Made by a program: the position numbers and the translations under genes
Assembly (NCBI GenBank): GCA_964410625.1
Contig: CAYPHY010000006.1
Coordinates: 124,001 to 188,000, forward strand
Reading direction: 5' to 3'
Source: CAYPHY01 sp964410625
Lineage (GTDB): Bacteria; Chloroflexota; Anaerolineae; Promineifilales; Promineifilaceae
DNA: 64,000 nt
The notes under the pieces: model-generated
Database searches by the model: none
What the model was told of the DNA's origin: nothing
Seen by the model: the letters and a program-made list of their open reading frames with translations, nothing else
Part shown: positions 8,347-17,090 of the stretch, piece by piece
How the letters are laid out: each line of letters opens with the position of its first letter
How positions within the stretch are numbered: position 1 is the stretch's first letter

Positions 8347-9478
8347 CGATTAGACTGATGTAAAGCCGAAAGGGTAACTCAACATCACCACCACCATCCA
8401 CATCCGTCTGCCCGGAGTTCCGGTCAATCATCAACGAGGAGACATCCACTGCCTCAAAATCATCCCCCGTCAACTGGCGCAATTGGCGCAGGATGTCGTT
8501 GTCCCAACGCTCGTCAGGAACGCCGGAGAGATACCAGGGAGAGCCATTGTCGGCGAGGATAATGCCGTATTTCTGCATCGCGCGGAGGATCACCTGCACC
8601 TGCGGCGCGTAACGGCTTATATCAAAGTCGGCACGGAGCCGAAACCGCTGGCCCATCGGTGGGTACTGCTCGGCGGTCAGATCGGAAGCATAGTGACGGG
8701 CAGGCCAAACATAGGCGCGACGTGTCTCCGGCGCGGTGAAGCGGATGGCGTGGTTGATCTGCCCCGACATCACCTCATCGTAGCGCACCAAACCGGGCAG
8801 GATGGGCAGTCCGGCGGCATCGGCCGATGTCCAGCCCTCCGGCCGCAGTGCATGGGAATTGAGATCGTAAATCGCCCCTGATCCGGCCGCCCAACTGCCA
8901 TCCGCCTGTGGATAAGCGTCGTAAACTTCATACAGGAGGCAATTATCTTTGTCGAGGACGAGAATATGACGGTCGCCGTCGCTGTTTGGGCCACCCTCGA
9001 TGGGCGGGTTCGGCGGAATGGGATAAGGGCCGGGGTCGCTCTCATCGGGATAGTAAAAGGAAATCGGCACTTTCGGCTGATCGCCAGTGACGACGACATA
9101 GGGAATGCCAATCGGCCCACCATTTTCCGGCGGCCAGATGCCGGAGCCAAAATCGGGGTGGAAATTCCTATCACGGCCGATGGTGTCAATCATCGCCGCT
9201 GAGTTCGGATGCACCGGCAAGTCGTCTATCGGCACATTCCAAATGTTGTCTGGCGGAAAGAGGGGGCAAGGGAGGTCGGAAGCGGCCGTTGTTGATGGTG
9301 GGGGGGCTTGCGGTTGGGATTCTGGCTGGGCTTGCGTTGGTTCGGCGGCCGATTGTCCGGCGGCCGTCTCCCCCAAAGCCGCCTCTCGACAGGCCAGCAG
9401 CGAGGTTAACAATACCAGCAAGATCAACGTGCAGACAGACAAAAATTTGACCGACGGTTTTTGGTTCTTGTGGTTCAT
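8339..9478 (-). CDS. Uncharacterised lipoprotein
   Basis: A 379-residue exported lipoprotein. The N-terminus has a basic region, a hydrophobic stretch and a lipobox LTSLLAC with Cys30 as the lipidation site, followed by a Gln/Pro/Ala-rich linker to about residue 70. The mature domain begins CPLFPPDNIWNVPIDDLPVHPNS and contains GRDRNFHPDFGSGIW, NSDGDRHILVLDKDNCLLYE and ADNGSPWYLSGVPDERWD. I recognise this as a conserved secreted family of actinobacteria, fungi and Chloroflexi with no assigned function. Several His, Asp and Trp residues could form an active site but I see no known catalytic motif. The gene ends inside a GAGA-word repeat, which supplies the last codons (SLIEN). Confidence 0.6.
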   Translation of the reverse strand: MNHKNQKPSVKFLSVCTLILLVLLTSLLACREAALGETAAGQSAAEPTQAQPESQPQAPPPSTTAASDLPCPLFPPDNIWNVPIDDLPVHPNSAAMIDTIGRDRNFHPDFGSGIWPPENGGPIGIPYVVVTGDQPKVPISFYYPDESDPGPYPIPPNPPIEGGPNSDGDRHILVLDKDNCLLYEVYDAYPQADGSWAAGSGAIYDLNSHALRPEGWTSADAAGLPILPGLVRYDEVMSGQINHAIRFTAPETRRAYVWPARHYASDLTAEQYPPMGQRFRLRADFDISRYAPQVQVILRAMQKYGIILADNGSPWYLSGVPDERWDNDILRQLRQLTGDDFEAVDVSSLMIDRNSGQTDVDGGGDVELPFRLYISLIEN

Positions 9479-9494
9479 GCTTTACTTAATCGGT

Positions 9495-9550
9495 GTAGCG
9501 CAATTTGGTAAATCGTGCGCTTAGACACGCGATTTGCCAAATCGCGCTAC
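9495..9550. repeat. GCGATTTGCCAAATCGCGCTAC-type inverted repeat
   Basis: Left arm gtagcgcaatttggtaaatcg and right arm cgatttgccaaatcgcgctac face each other. A degenerate relative (acggttcggtaag) continues to 9626. It lies between the ALDH stop and the lipoprotein start. Same family as 17091-17190, 21100-21120, 23384-23407 and 48985-49036. Confidence 0.65.
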
Positions 9551-9626
9551 AGTCCAATCGTTGTGGCATGACTCAGTAAACCGTGCACCCAGATCGCTAT
9601 TTGCCAGAACACGGTTCGGTAAGAGA

Positions 9627-11189
9627 CTAATCGCCAAATTGGATACCCTGCGCTAATGGCAAATCCTTCGACCAGTTTATCGTATTTGTCTGCCGTCGCA
9701 TATAGGACTTCCAGGCATCAGAGCCAGACTCACGGCCGCCGCCCGTCTCCTTCTCGCCGCCAAACGCGCCACCGATTTCCGCCCCCGATGTGCCGATGTT
9801 GACATTGGCAATGCCGCAATCTGACCCCCCGGCGGAGAGAAAGGCCTCGGCCGTGCGCATACTGTCGGTAAAAATCGCGCTGGAAAGCCCCTGGGGAACG
9901 TCATTGTGCAGCTGCAACGCCTCTTCTATCGTCTCATACTCCAGCAGATAAAGCAGCGGGGCAAAGGTTTCCTGACGGACAATATCGGTTTGGGCGGGCA
10001 TCTTGATGATTGTTGGCGCGACGAATTGCGGGCCAACTTCCGGCAGCGCGTGGCCGCCGGTCAACACCTCGCCGCCTTCAGCCTTTGCTTGTTCAACGGC
10101 CGCCAACAACTTCTCTACGGCTCTCTCCGTCACCAGCGGGCCAAGCAGGGTGTCCGGCTGCAAGGGATCACCCGGACGTACCTGTTGGTAAGCATTCACC
10201 AGACGGCCGCACAGCTCGCTGCTGATGGATTTATGGGCGATGATCCGCCGCGTGGTCGTACAGCGCTGCCCCGCCGTGCCAACCGCGCCAAAGAGAATCG
10301 CGCGTGTCGCCAGTTCCAAATCGGCATCGGGGGCGACGATGAACGCATTGTTGCCGCCCAATTCAAGGATGGTGCGGCCGAAACGTCCGGCCACCGTTTC
10401 CGCCACCTGGCGGCCGACGGGGGTGGAGCCGGTGAAGGAAACCAATGGCAAGCGACGGTCGGCGGACAGCATACGGCCGATCTCCGGCCCGCCCGTGACC
10501 AAATTAAACACGCCGCTGACTCCATGATCAGCCATCACCTCATTGGCGATGTGCTGCAGGGCGACAGCCGTCAATGGCGTTAGCTCCGATGGCTTCCAGA
10601 CCACCACATCCCCACATACGGCGGCAATCGCCGCATTCCATGACCAGACGGCCACAGGGAAATTAAACGCCGTGATCACTCCGATTGGCCCCAGGGGATG
10701 CCACTGCTCATACATGCGATGGCCCGGCCGTTCGGAGTGCATCGTCAGTCCATACAACTGGCGTGAGAGGCCGGTGGCGAAGTCGCAAATGTCAACCATC
10801 TCCTGCACTTCGCCAATCCCTTCGGCGCGAATCTTGCCCATCTCCAAGCTGATCAACTCCCCTAGCGGTTCTATCTTCTCGCGCACGGCATTGCCCAGAT
10901 CGCGCACCAGCAGGCCGCGCCTGGGGGCGGGGAGAGCGCGCCAACGTTGGAAAGCGGCCGTGGCCTCTTCTACCACCTGATCGTAGGCCGCCGGAGTGGT
11001 CTGCACCACGTCGGCAATCGCCTCGCCAGTCGTTGGGTTATAGGAAGTGAGTCGCTCACCGCCGCTTTCCAGCCAGCCGGTGGCGGCCGCTGTGGCGGCG
11101 CTTCCGGCGGCACTTTCGGCGGCACTTCCGCAAGTGCCGGGGTTAACCTGATTTATGTTTAACGTATTCAACAATCTCTGGATACTCAT
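9627..11189 (-). CDS. Aldehyde dehydrogenase, ALDH7-like (aminoadipate semialdehyde / piperideine-6-carboxylate dehydrogenase)
   Basis: A 520-residue NAD(P)-dependent aldehyde dehydrogenase. The catalytic Cys is in GTAGQRCTTTRR and the general-base Glu in LELGGNNAF. This GNN variant, together with TAGQRCTTTRR, GPIGVITAFNFPVAVWSWN and the C-terminal CGIANVNIGTSGAEIGGAFGG, is typical of the ALDH7 branch that oxidises alpha-aminoadipic semialdehyde in lysine catabolism. Residues about 15-38 are an odd Gly/Ser/Ala/Thr repeat (GSAAESAAGSAATAAATG) not seen in the family. The ATG at 11187-11189 overlaps the end of the upstream permease gene by 47 bases; a TTG six bases earlier is possible. The two genes run in the same direction and are probably co-transcribed. 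Confidence 0.85.
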   Translation of the reverse strand: MSIQRLLNTLNINQVNPGTCGSAAESAAGSAATAAATGWLESGGERLTSYNPTTGEAIADVVQTTPAAYDQVVEEATAAFQRWRALPAPRRGLLVRDLGNAVREKIEPLGELISLEMGKIRAEGIGEVQEMVDICDFATGLSRQLYGLTMHSERPGHRMYEQWHPLGPIGVITAFNFPVAVWSWNAAIAAVCGDVVVWKPSELTPLTAVALQHIANEVMADHGVSGVFNLVTGGPEIGRMLSADRRLPLVSFTGSTPVGRQVAETVAGRFGRTILELGGNNAFIVAPDADLELATRAILFGAVGTAGQRCTTTRRIIAHKSISSELCGRLVNAYQQVRPGDPLQPDTLLGPLVTERAVEKLLAAVEQAKAEGGEVLTGGHALPEVGPQFVAPTIIKMPAQTDIVRQETFAPLLYLLEYETIEEALQLHNDVPQGLSSAIFTDSMRTAEAFLSAGGSDCGIANVNIGTSGAEIGGAFGGEKETGGGRESGSDAWKSYMRRQTNTINWSKDLPLAQGIQFGD

Positions 11190-13146
11190 GCTCAATTCTT
11201 TTTTGCTCCTCTTCAGTTAACTCATGTCGCTCGTCAGTGGCGTGGATATGGTAAGGGACATCAATCACCACAATATCCTCGTGATTGCGCAGCCGGAAGC
11301 GAAGCATGTTCGCCGTCTGGTTATGCAGCAGTTGCTCCGGCCACCGCTCAGGGACAAACTCTGGAATCACGACCGTGACCATCTGGTCGTAAAATTCGAC
11401 ATGGTTGATGTACTCGACATAATCGACGATCGGGGCCAGTACATCACGGTAATCATAATGGATAATCACCAGTTCCACCGGCCCCGTGATCTCTGGGAAG
11501 CGTGCCCAACGCCGTCTGATCCGCTCCTCCATTTCATCCGACGTGCAAATAGACAAGGCTCGCACATCGGACGAAATTTTCTGGGCATATTTCAGGGCAC
11601 GTAATGTCCCACGATGGAGATCGCCAATTGGGACGATAACCACATTGGCAATTTCCGACAAATCTGTGGCTTCCAGATCACGGGTGCTTAACGCTTCAGC
11701 TACATCGCGATAGTGGTGTTTCACTGCGCGGAACATCAGGACCAGCAAGGGGATGCTGATCACAACCACCCACGCCCCTTCGACAAATTTGGTCAGTAAG
11801 AGAATGATGAGAACGACGAAGGTGACGGCCGCACCGAGCACACTGATCGCCCGTTTGGCCTGCCACGACTTCTCATACTGGATGTCGGTAATGCCGGTGT
11901 GGGCCGTTTCGCCCGGCGCGAGGCGGCCGATCTTCGTCATCAAACGCACCATCCCCGACTGTGACAGCGTAAACCCGACCATCACACCCAGGGCATACAA
12001 CGGCAGCATGGCGATTTCATTTGCCCGGAAGACGAGGATGATTATCGAAGCCAGTACCGCCAGCGTGATAATCCCGCCATTAAAAACGAGGCGGTCGCCA
12101 CGGTTCTGCATCCAGCGTGGCAAAAAGCCATCACGAGCGAGGAAGGAGCTGAGACGAGGAAAATCCTGATAGCCGGTATTGGCGGCCAGGATGAGAATGG
12201 TGGCTGTGAAGAACTGCACCCAGTAGTAGATGACGCCGCTTCCGGTGATGCTGCGCGTCATCTGTGATAGGAGGCTTTCCTGTTCCACCGGAACCAGATT
12301 CAGATTCACCGAGACATAGGTGATGCCCAAAAACAAAGCCATGGCGATGACCCCCATCGCCACCATCGTTTTGGCGGCATTAAACGCCTCCGGTGGCTTA
12401 AAGGCCGGAACGCCGTCACTGATCGCCTCAATGCCAGTCAGCGCCGTACAGCCAGCGGCAAAGGCGCGAAGGAGCAACCAGATATAAAGCCCTTGTGTCA
12501 CCGGCGTCGCCGCTACTTCCGGCTCATAGATCACTGGCGTCGCCGGCCCAAGGCCAAAGATGCCGAATTGCCGGGCAATGCCGATGGCGATGACCAGCAG
12601 CACACCCCCCACAAAGGCATAAGTGGGAAAGGCAAAGACCGTGCCGCTTTCGCGCAAACCGCGCAAGTTGATCCAGGTCAGCACCAACACAAAGCCGATT
12701 GCCAGGAGCACCCGGAAATCATGGACTTCGGGAAAGGCTGAGGTAATGGCCCGCACCCCGGCCGACACCGACACCGACACTGTCAGCACATAATCAATTA
12801 GTAAGGACGCGCCGGCGATCAACGACGGCAACTCTCCCAGGTTATCCCGCGAGACGATATAAGCCCCACCCCCTCGCGGATAATGGAGAATGGTCTGGGT
12901 GTAGCTGAAGACAACCAGAAAAACGAGCGCGGCGATGCCCAATGCCAGCGGCATGGTCAGCCGCAATGCGCCCACGCTGATCAGGACCAGGACATGCATG
13001 ATCGCCTCGGTCGCATAGGCATTGCTACTAATCGGGTCGGATGCGAAGATTGCCAGACCACGCACATTATCTACCCGCTCGTGTATATCTGCGCTGGTCG
13101 GAAACGGCCGTCCGATCAGCAATCGCTTAATGTTAGTAGTCATCAC
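11143..13146 (-). CDS. APC-superfamily permease, KimA-like (probable potassium or amino acid importer)
   Basis: A 667-residue membrane protein. Residues about 30-470 hold roughly 12 transmembrane helices opening with the APC signature FASDPISSNAYATEAIM. A cytosolic domain of about 190 residues follows (VIVPIGDLHRGTLRALKYAQK, then VTVVIPEFVPERWPEQLLHNQT). This layout of an APC core plus a universal-stress-like tail matches the KimA (formerly YdaO) potassium importers regulated by cyclic di-AMP in Firmicutes. Amino acid transport remains possible. AAGGAG-like sequence (caaggagtt) precedes the start, and TTGACA lies about 100 bases upstream at 13218-13223 on the minus strand. I looked for the ydaO riboswitch in that leader and did not find room or motif for it. 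Confidence 0.8.
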   Translation of the reverse strand: MMTTNIKRLLIGRPFPTSADIHERVDNVRGLAIFASDPISSNAYATEAIMHVLVLISVGALRLTMPLALGIAALVFLVVFSYTQTILHYPRGGGAYIVSRDNLGELPSLIAGASLLIDYVLTVSVSVSAGVRAITSAFPEVHDFRVLLAIGFVLVLTWINLRGLRESGTVFAFPTYAFVGGVLLVIAIGIARQFGIFGLGPATPVIYEPEVAATPVTQGLYIWLLLRAFAAGCTALTGIEAISDGVPAFKPPEAFNAAKTMVAMGVIAMALFLGITYVSVNLNLVPVEQESLLSQMTRSITGSGVIYYWVQFFTATILILAANTGYQDFPRLSSFLARDGFLPRWMQNRGDRLVFNGGIITLAVLASIIILVFRANEIAMLPLYALGVMVGFTLSQSGMVRLMTKIGRLAPGETAHTGITDIQYEKSWQAKRAISVLGAAVTFVVLIILLLTKFVEGAWVVVISIPLLVLMFRAVKHHYRDVAEALSTRDLEATDLSEIANVVIVPIGDLHRGTLRALKYAQKISSDVRALSICTSDEMEERIRRRWARFPEITGPVELVIIHYDYRDVLAPIVDYVEYINHVEFYDQMVTVVIPEFVPERWPEQLLHNQTANMLRFRLRNHEDIVVIDVPYHIHATDERHELTEEEQKRIEHEYPEIVEYVKHKSG

Positions 13147-13317
13147 AGACTAACTCCTTGCCTCTAAGCCAACGGTTAAAGACGAGGGCATACACTTCAT
13201 CGTGTATCATATCGTTGTCATGTCAAACGGGGGGCGATGGCATGGCAAACTTGGTAAGCCTTCATCATGGATAAACAGCGATTATTATAGGTAGATTGGG
13301 AGGGGGCGGCAAGAGGC

Positions 13318-14238
13318 TTAAAAGCTGGTGCTTTTCGGCCTTCTCTGTCGCTGCTGGCTCACATGGACGATGTAGACACCGGTGAGGACGATAATACCAC
13401 CGACAATCTGCCACAGCGAGAGGGGCTGGCCGAGTAAGGGGATTGCCAGCAACGCGGTCAGAATCGGCTGGGCGAGCAGCGTGGGCGAAACCAGTGAGGC
13501 GGGTAAGTAGCCGAGCGCATAGCTGACCGCCAACTGTCCGCCAACCTGGGGGATTAACCCCAATCCCAGCAAGCTCAAATAAGTAAAGGACGAGTGGCCG
13601 GTCAATGGCTGGTCGAGCAGCAAGCAGGCGACAAAGAGGATGCATGAAGCGCTGACGGCCGACAGCCAAAACGATGTCAGCGCGTCTAACCGTTGCCGGT
13701 TGCGCTGCACCACCAGGAAATAACAGCCGTAAAACAGCCCCGACAAGAGGCCATAGAAGGTTCCCAAGCCCACCCCCTGCATGGCGTCCAGCCCAATGAT
13801 GACAATCGCGCCGAAGAAGGCGATCAACAAGCCCAACCAAAAGACGCGGCCGAGCCGTTCGCGGAAGAAGATCAACGCGCCCAACCCGACCCAAATCGGC
13901 GCGGTGTTGCCCATCAGCGTCGGGTTAGCCGCGCCACTGATCAACACGCCGGTGTTCCAAAAGATGAGGTCACAGGAGAAAAAGAGGCCACCCAGCAAAG
14001 CCATGGCCGTTTCGCGGCGCGGCAAGGGGCGGCAAGTGGGTAAGTGACGGCCGAAAGGAATGGCCAGCACAACGGCCGCTACCGCCATGCGATAGAATCC
14101 AGCCACTGCCCCTGGTGCGTTCGCCCAGGTGACGAAGATACCGGAAAAGCCCAGCGCGAGAATGCCAAGGCCAAGAATAATGTATGCGCGAAAGCGCAGA
14201 GAATCGAGTTGCACGGAAAGGGTTGTTTCTTGTTGCAT
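13318..14238 (-). CDS. EamA-type drug/metabolite transporter
   Basis: A 306-residue integral membrane protein with ten predicted hydrophobic helices arranged as two EamA repeats (DMT superfamily), for instance ILGLGILALGFSGIFVTWA at the start and LVSPTLLAQPILTALLAIPLLGQPLS near the end. The family exports metabolites or drugs across the inner membrane. The ATG at 14238 is preferred over 14262: a TACAAT -10-like box sits at 14258-14263 on the minus strand and would place the transcript start between the two. The start is divergent from the DinB gene, and the roughly 110 bases between them hold both promoters. The last residues are basic (QQRQRRPKS). Substrate unknown. Confidence 0.85.
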   Translation of the reverse strand: MQQETTLSVQLDSLRFRAYIILGLGILALGFSGIFVTWANAPGAVAGFYRMAVAAVVLAIPFGRHLPTCRPLPRRETAMALLGGLFFSCDLIFWNTGVLISGAANPTLMGNTAPIWVGLGALIFFRERLGRVFWLGLLIAFFGAIVIIGLDAMQGVGLGTFYGLLSGLFYGCYFLVVQRNRQRLDALTSFWLSAVSASCILFVACLLLDQPLTGHSSFTYLSLLGLGLIPQVGGQLAVSYALGYLPASLVSPTLLAQPILTALLAIPLLGQPLSLWQIVGGIIVLTGVYIVHVSQQRQRRPKSTSF

Positions 14239-14347
14239 GTTTTCACCATGTTCAAAGCACATATTGTATCAAACAGTTGGTCTCTGCAACTTTCTGGTAC
14301 AATATGCCAAAGTAAGTAGAAACCAAGTTTCTAAGGGGAAGGTCGAG

Positions 14348-14818
14348 ATGGAAGAACCGTTTACGTCTTATTTGGCATGGTTTGAAACGCTGCATAAAGA
14401 GGCCAATAAGGTTATTGAAGGCTTACCGGCCGAAGCCCTGGACTGGTCACCTGGCCCAGAGATGAATTCGATCACGGTGCTGGTGGTGCATATGGCCGCT
14501 TCCCAACGCTACTGGATTGGCGATGTAGCGATGCAAGAGCCATCTGGCCGGGTGCGCTCGGACGAGTTTGTGACCGAGGGATTGACGAGTGAAGCGTTGC
14601 AACAGCGACTGGCGGCCGCTATGGAGTATACGCGGCAGGCTGTCGGCCGTCTGACGTTGGAGGATTTGGGGGCAATACGTCTGTCTCCGGCAGGGGGTGA
14701 GGAGCATAGCGTCGCTAATGCCCTGCTCCATTCGCTGGAACACACCGCACAGCATGTGGGGCATCTGCAGATGACGCGACAGTTGTGGGAACAGCGGTCA
14801 GAAGCTAGTGGCGAGTGA
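14348..14818 (+). CDS. DinB-family four-helix protein
   Basis: A 156-residue DinB-like protein. The fold is a four-helix bundle that binds a metal through three His residues; here VVHMAASQ, LLHSLEHTA and QHVGHLQ offer suitable ligands. Members include mycothiol- or bacillithiol-dependent transferases and damage-induced proteins of unknown activity. The start at 14348 follows AAGGGGAAGG (about 14331-14340). The larger open frame from 14129 is rejected because it runs over the EamA gene and a promoter. The stop codon lies in the repeat word gtggcgagtgatgag. A ClbS-like gene of the same fold follows after 37 bases, and the two are probably one transcript. Confidence 0.8.
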   Translation: MEEPFTSYLAWFETLHKEANKVIEGLPAEALDWSPGPEMNSITVLVVHMAASQRYWIGDVAMQEPSGRVRSDEFVTEGLTSEALQQRLAAAMEYTRQAVGRLTLEDLGAIRLSPAGGEEHSVANALLHSLEHTAQHVGHLQMTRQLWEQRSEASGE

Positions 14819-14855
14819 TGAGTGGCAAGTGGATAGTAGTAAGAAGAGGATGAGT

Positions 14856-15374
14856 ATGAGTGAAGAAACGGAGCCACGATTGACAAAGGATGAATTACTG
14901 GAGCGAATCCGCGCTAAGCGCAAGGAGTTGGCGCTGACGATTGTGGAGTTGGACGAGGCGGAGTTGGAAGCGTTCAATGAGGATGGCTGGACGGTGAAGG
15001 ACCAGCTGGCTCACCTGGCGACGTGGGAGCGGGGGATCGCGTTCTTGTTGCAGAAACGGCCGCGCTATGCCGGGATGGGTCTGGACAAAGCCACCTGGCG
15101 TGACCTGACGATGGATGAAATCAACGCGATCATCCACCGCCACTATCAAGATGCAGATTTAGAGGATGTGCTGGCTTATTATCAAGAAGCGCACGATGAG
15201 TTGAAGGCGGCGATCAACGCCCTGGATGAGGAGGAACTATACCAGCTCTACGCCTACTTCCAGCCTGACGAACCAGGACAGGATTCGGGACGGCCGATTA
15301 TTGACTGGATTATTGGCAATACTTACGATCATTATGAGGGACACCTAGAAATTATTCGCAATAGCAAAATATAA
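14856..15374 (+). CDS. ClbS/DfsB-type four-helix bundle protein (DUF1706-like)
   Basis: A 172-residue protein of the DinB-like fold, closest in pattern to the ClbS/DfsB group (DUF1706): TKDELLERIRAKRKELALTI, then GWTVKDQLAHLATWERGIAFLL and a C-terminal WIIGNTYDHYEGHLEII. ClbS protects colibactin producers by hydrolysing the toxin's cyclopropane, but most relatives are uncharacterised. The start at 14856 is chosen because AAGAGG ends six bases before it; 14850 and 14808 are also in frame but lack spacing, and the region around 14808 is a repeat. The protein is very acidic (Glu/Asp rich). It follows a second DinB-fold gene, suggesting a small detoxification pair, which is inference. Confidence 0.75.
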   Translation: MSEETEPRLTKDELLERIRAKRKELALTIVELDEAELEAFNEDGWTVKDQLAHLATWERGIAFLLQKRPRYAGMGLDKATWRDLTMDEINAIIHRHYQDADLEDVLAYYQEAHDELKAAINALDEEELYQLYAYFQPDEPGQDSGRPIIDWIIGNTYDHYEGHLEIIRNSKI

Positions 15375-15381
15375 AATTGAT

Positions 15382-15735
15382 TTATCTTCTGATACGCAGT
15401 CCACGAGGGGTAGCAACTGCTATTGTTTGACTTAATTCGTTTAGATCGACCTGGGCAAGAACTGTTGACATGAGTTCAAGAATTGGCCTAATCCCATCTT
15501 CATCCGGCCTGAGTAAGAGAACGCCGTTGTGTGATCCAGGCGGAAAGTCACGAATGTTTCCAAATCCTTTGTCGGCAATCAGGAACAAATCACCTGCACG
15601 CTGAACGGCCGCCCACAAAGGAGCATCTTTCCAACCGCCCATCCCCTGCTCTACAATCGTACTTGCCTCATAGCCTCGATCTCGGAGCCATTCAGCAATC
15701 AGCGGAGGAAGGTCCTCATCTACTTTAACATGCAT
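15382..15735 (-). CDS. DUF5615 PIN-like toxin candidate
   Basis: A 117-residue protein matching DUF5615, a PIN-like nuclease-type fold. It starts MHVKVDEDLPPLIAEWLRDRGY, with the acidic DED near the N-terminus where PIN-like enzymes carry the first metal ligands. FLIADKGFGNIRDFPP supplies the second acidic position and the family's DKxFG motif. These proteins are paired with DUF433 antitoxins, and one lies immediately upstream here with a six-base gap. The expected role is an RNA-cleaving toxin, though toxicity has been shown for few members. No truncation is seen. Confidence 0.8.
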   Translation of the reverse strand: MHVKVDEDLPPLIAEWLRDRGYEASTIVEQGMGGWKDAPLWAAVQRAGDLFLIADKGFGNIRDFPPGSHNGVLLLRPDEDGIRPILELMSTVLAQVDLNELSQTIAVATPRGLRIRR

Positions 15736-15741
15736 GTTTTA

Positions 15742-15978
15742 TCAGGCGAAAGGTAAAAGGAGTTCATGGCGCATTACTTCTGCTGCATAGGCCAGCGCCG
15801 CTTGAATGTCATTCGACGTTAATTGGGGAAATGTAGACAGTACATCATCAACGGGCATTCCATTAGCAAGGCTGCCGATGATGGTCGAAACGGGGATACG
15901 TGTACCCTTGATGCATGGATCGCCATGATGTATTTCAGGGTCAATAACAATATAGTCGCGCCAGTTTATACGATTCAT
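15742..15978 (-). CDS. DUF433 antitoxin
   Basis: A 78-residue DUF433 protein. Its middle has the hallmark IHHGDPCIKGTRIPVSTIIG and a winged-helix-like C-terminal half (LSTFPQLTSNDIQAALAYAAE) expected to bind DNA. It is the upstream gene of a DUF433-DUF5615 pair, the usual antitoxin-toxin order, and the two genes are separated by six bases and so translated together. The palindrome at 16010-16026, about 32 bases before its ATG, is a plausible site for autorepression by the complex. Confidence 0.85.
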   Translation of the reverse strand: MNRINWRDYIVIDPEIHHGDPCIKGTRIPVSTIIGSLANGMPVDDVLSTFPQLTSNDIQAALAYAAEVMRHELLLPFA

Positions 15979-16009
15979 GCGAGCAGTTCCTTCGCCTGAT
16001 TACAAGTAC

Positions 16010-16026
16010 ACTATTCTGATAATAGT
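16010..16026. promoter_or_regulatory. Candidate toxin-antitoxin operator
   Basis: ACTATT, five bases, AATAGT: a 17-bp dyad located just upstream of the DUF433 start and inside the likely promoter region. Autorepression through such sites is common in toxin-antitoxin loci. The link here is inferred from position only. Confidence 0.35.
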
Positions 16027-16063
16027 AGCATATCTATCAATCTTTTTGCAGGTTACGATTGTT

Positions 16064-16477
16064 TTATGCTTCTCCGTTCATCAACGACAACGGCCGATCC
16101 AACCATAGCCAGATACAGAACAACGCGCCGAAACATAACTCGGCAACCAGGAGTAAAGCAATCCAATCCAACCATTCTGGAGCGCTCCATTCGATTGATT
16201 GCAGCGCGGCCGTCCAATCTATCGGAGGAGGTACACCCAAAAAGGTCAACTGGCCGGTTAACGCTAGCACGACCGCTACCAGGCAAGCAGCCAGAAGCGG
16301 CAAAGCTACATCCAGCAATTCCAACTTATAGCGAATGGCAATCGCACCGCTCTGCGCCTGTGCCGTCTGGACTTGTGCCATCACGCGCTCGGTGAACCCG
16401 GCCGGTAGCGGAGCCAACGGCCGTTCCGCCAGCGCACTATCAATCAACTCATCAGCAAGTTGGGTTCGCTCATCCAT
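16064..16477 (-). CDS. Two-helix membrane protein, putative anti-sigma factor
   Basis: A 137-residue protein whose start overlaps the end of the ECF sigma gene by eight bases, the usual place for its anti-sigma partner. The cytoplasmic N-terminal part (DERTQLADELIDSALAERPLAPLPAGFTERVMAQV) resembles the short helical region of anti-sigma factors but lacks the zinc-binding HxxxCxxC motif. Two hydrophobic segments follow (about residues 52-75 and 103-128, LLVAELCFGALFCIWLWL). Function is inferred from overlap and topology; direct family assignment is not possible from sequence alone. Confidence 0.6.
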   Translation of the reverse strand: MDERTQLADELIDSALAERPLAPLPAGFTERVMAQVQTAQAQSGAIAIRYKLELLDVALPLLAACLVAVVLALTGQLTFLGVPPPIDWTAALQSIEWSAPEWLDWIALLLVAELCFGALFCIWLWLDRPLSLMNGEA

Positions 16478-17030
16478 GCGTCATTTCCTCATAAGCGGCC
16501 AACGCTTCCCGCAATTGGCGGCGGGCGCGAAAGAGGCCGGTCTTCACCGTCCCCAATGGCAACTCCGTAATCGCCGCAATCTCTTCATAACTATACCCTT
16601 CATTGTGGCGCAAGGTAATCAATAGCCGGTAATGTTCTGGCAGGGCGTCCACCGCCTGATAAATATCCTCGCGCAATTCGGCCGAAACCATCCGCGTCTC
16701 CACCGACCGCCTTTCCCCTGCCGGCAACAGCTCATCGGCCGGGTCAAGCGACTCAAAATCAGCTCTCAGCTTTGGCAACCGATTGTAGCAAAGATTGGTT
16801 GTGATGCGATAGAGCCAGGTGCGGATTTGTGAATCGGCGCGAAAGCGGCCGAGCGATTGCCAGGCGCGGAGAAAGGTCTCCTGGGCAATATCTTCCGCTT
16901 CTTCGCTGTTGTTTAAGGTACGCAGCGCCAAATTATAGACAAATTGGCCGTGGCGTTCGACCAGGGCGGCAAACGCGGCCCTATCCCCCGCTTGCGCCTG
17001 GCGAATGAGTTGTAGTTCGTCTTGATTCAC
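16470..17030 (-). CDS. ECF-type RNA polymerase sigma factor
   Basis: A 186-residue sigma-70 family factor of the extracytoplasmic-function class. Region 2 is clear (FVYNLALRTLNNSEEAEDIAQETFLRAWQSLGRF, ending IRTWLYRITTNLCYN), and region 4 contains the helix-turn-helix (YSYEEIAAITELPLGTVKTGLFRARRQLREAL). Region 3 is absent, as expected. The GTG at 17028-17030 is preferred because GGAGGTAGGAG precedes it; an ATG at 17066 is also in frame. It is coupled by an eight-base overlap to a membrane protein likely to be its anti-sigma factor. Two small membrane-protein genes are transcribed divergently. Targets are unknown. Confidence 0.92.
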   Translation of the reverse strand: MNQDELQLIRQAQAGDRAAFAALVERHGQFVYNLALRTLNNSEEAEDIAQETFLRAWQSLGRFRADSQIRTWLYRITTNLCYNRLPKLRADFESLDPADELLPAGERRSVETRMVSAELREDIYQAVDALPEHYRLLITLRHNEGYSYEEIAAITELPLGTVKTGLFRARRQLREALAAYEEMTHG

Positions 17031-17090
17031 GGCCGCATCATATCTCCTACCTCCATTAGACCACAAACGGCCGAAAAAGTTTCACTGGAA

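Noticed and set aside
13147..13317. Possible cyclic-di-AMP (ydaO) riboswitch upstream of the KimA-like gene
   Set aside because: The leader is short, does not show the conserved ydaO core, and the -35-like TTGACA lies too close to the start to leave space for the aptamer.
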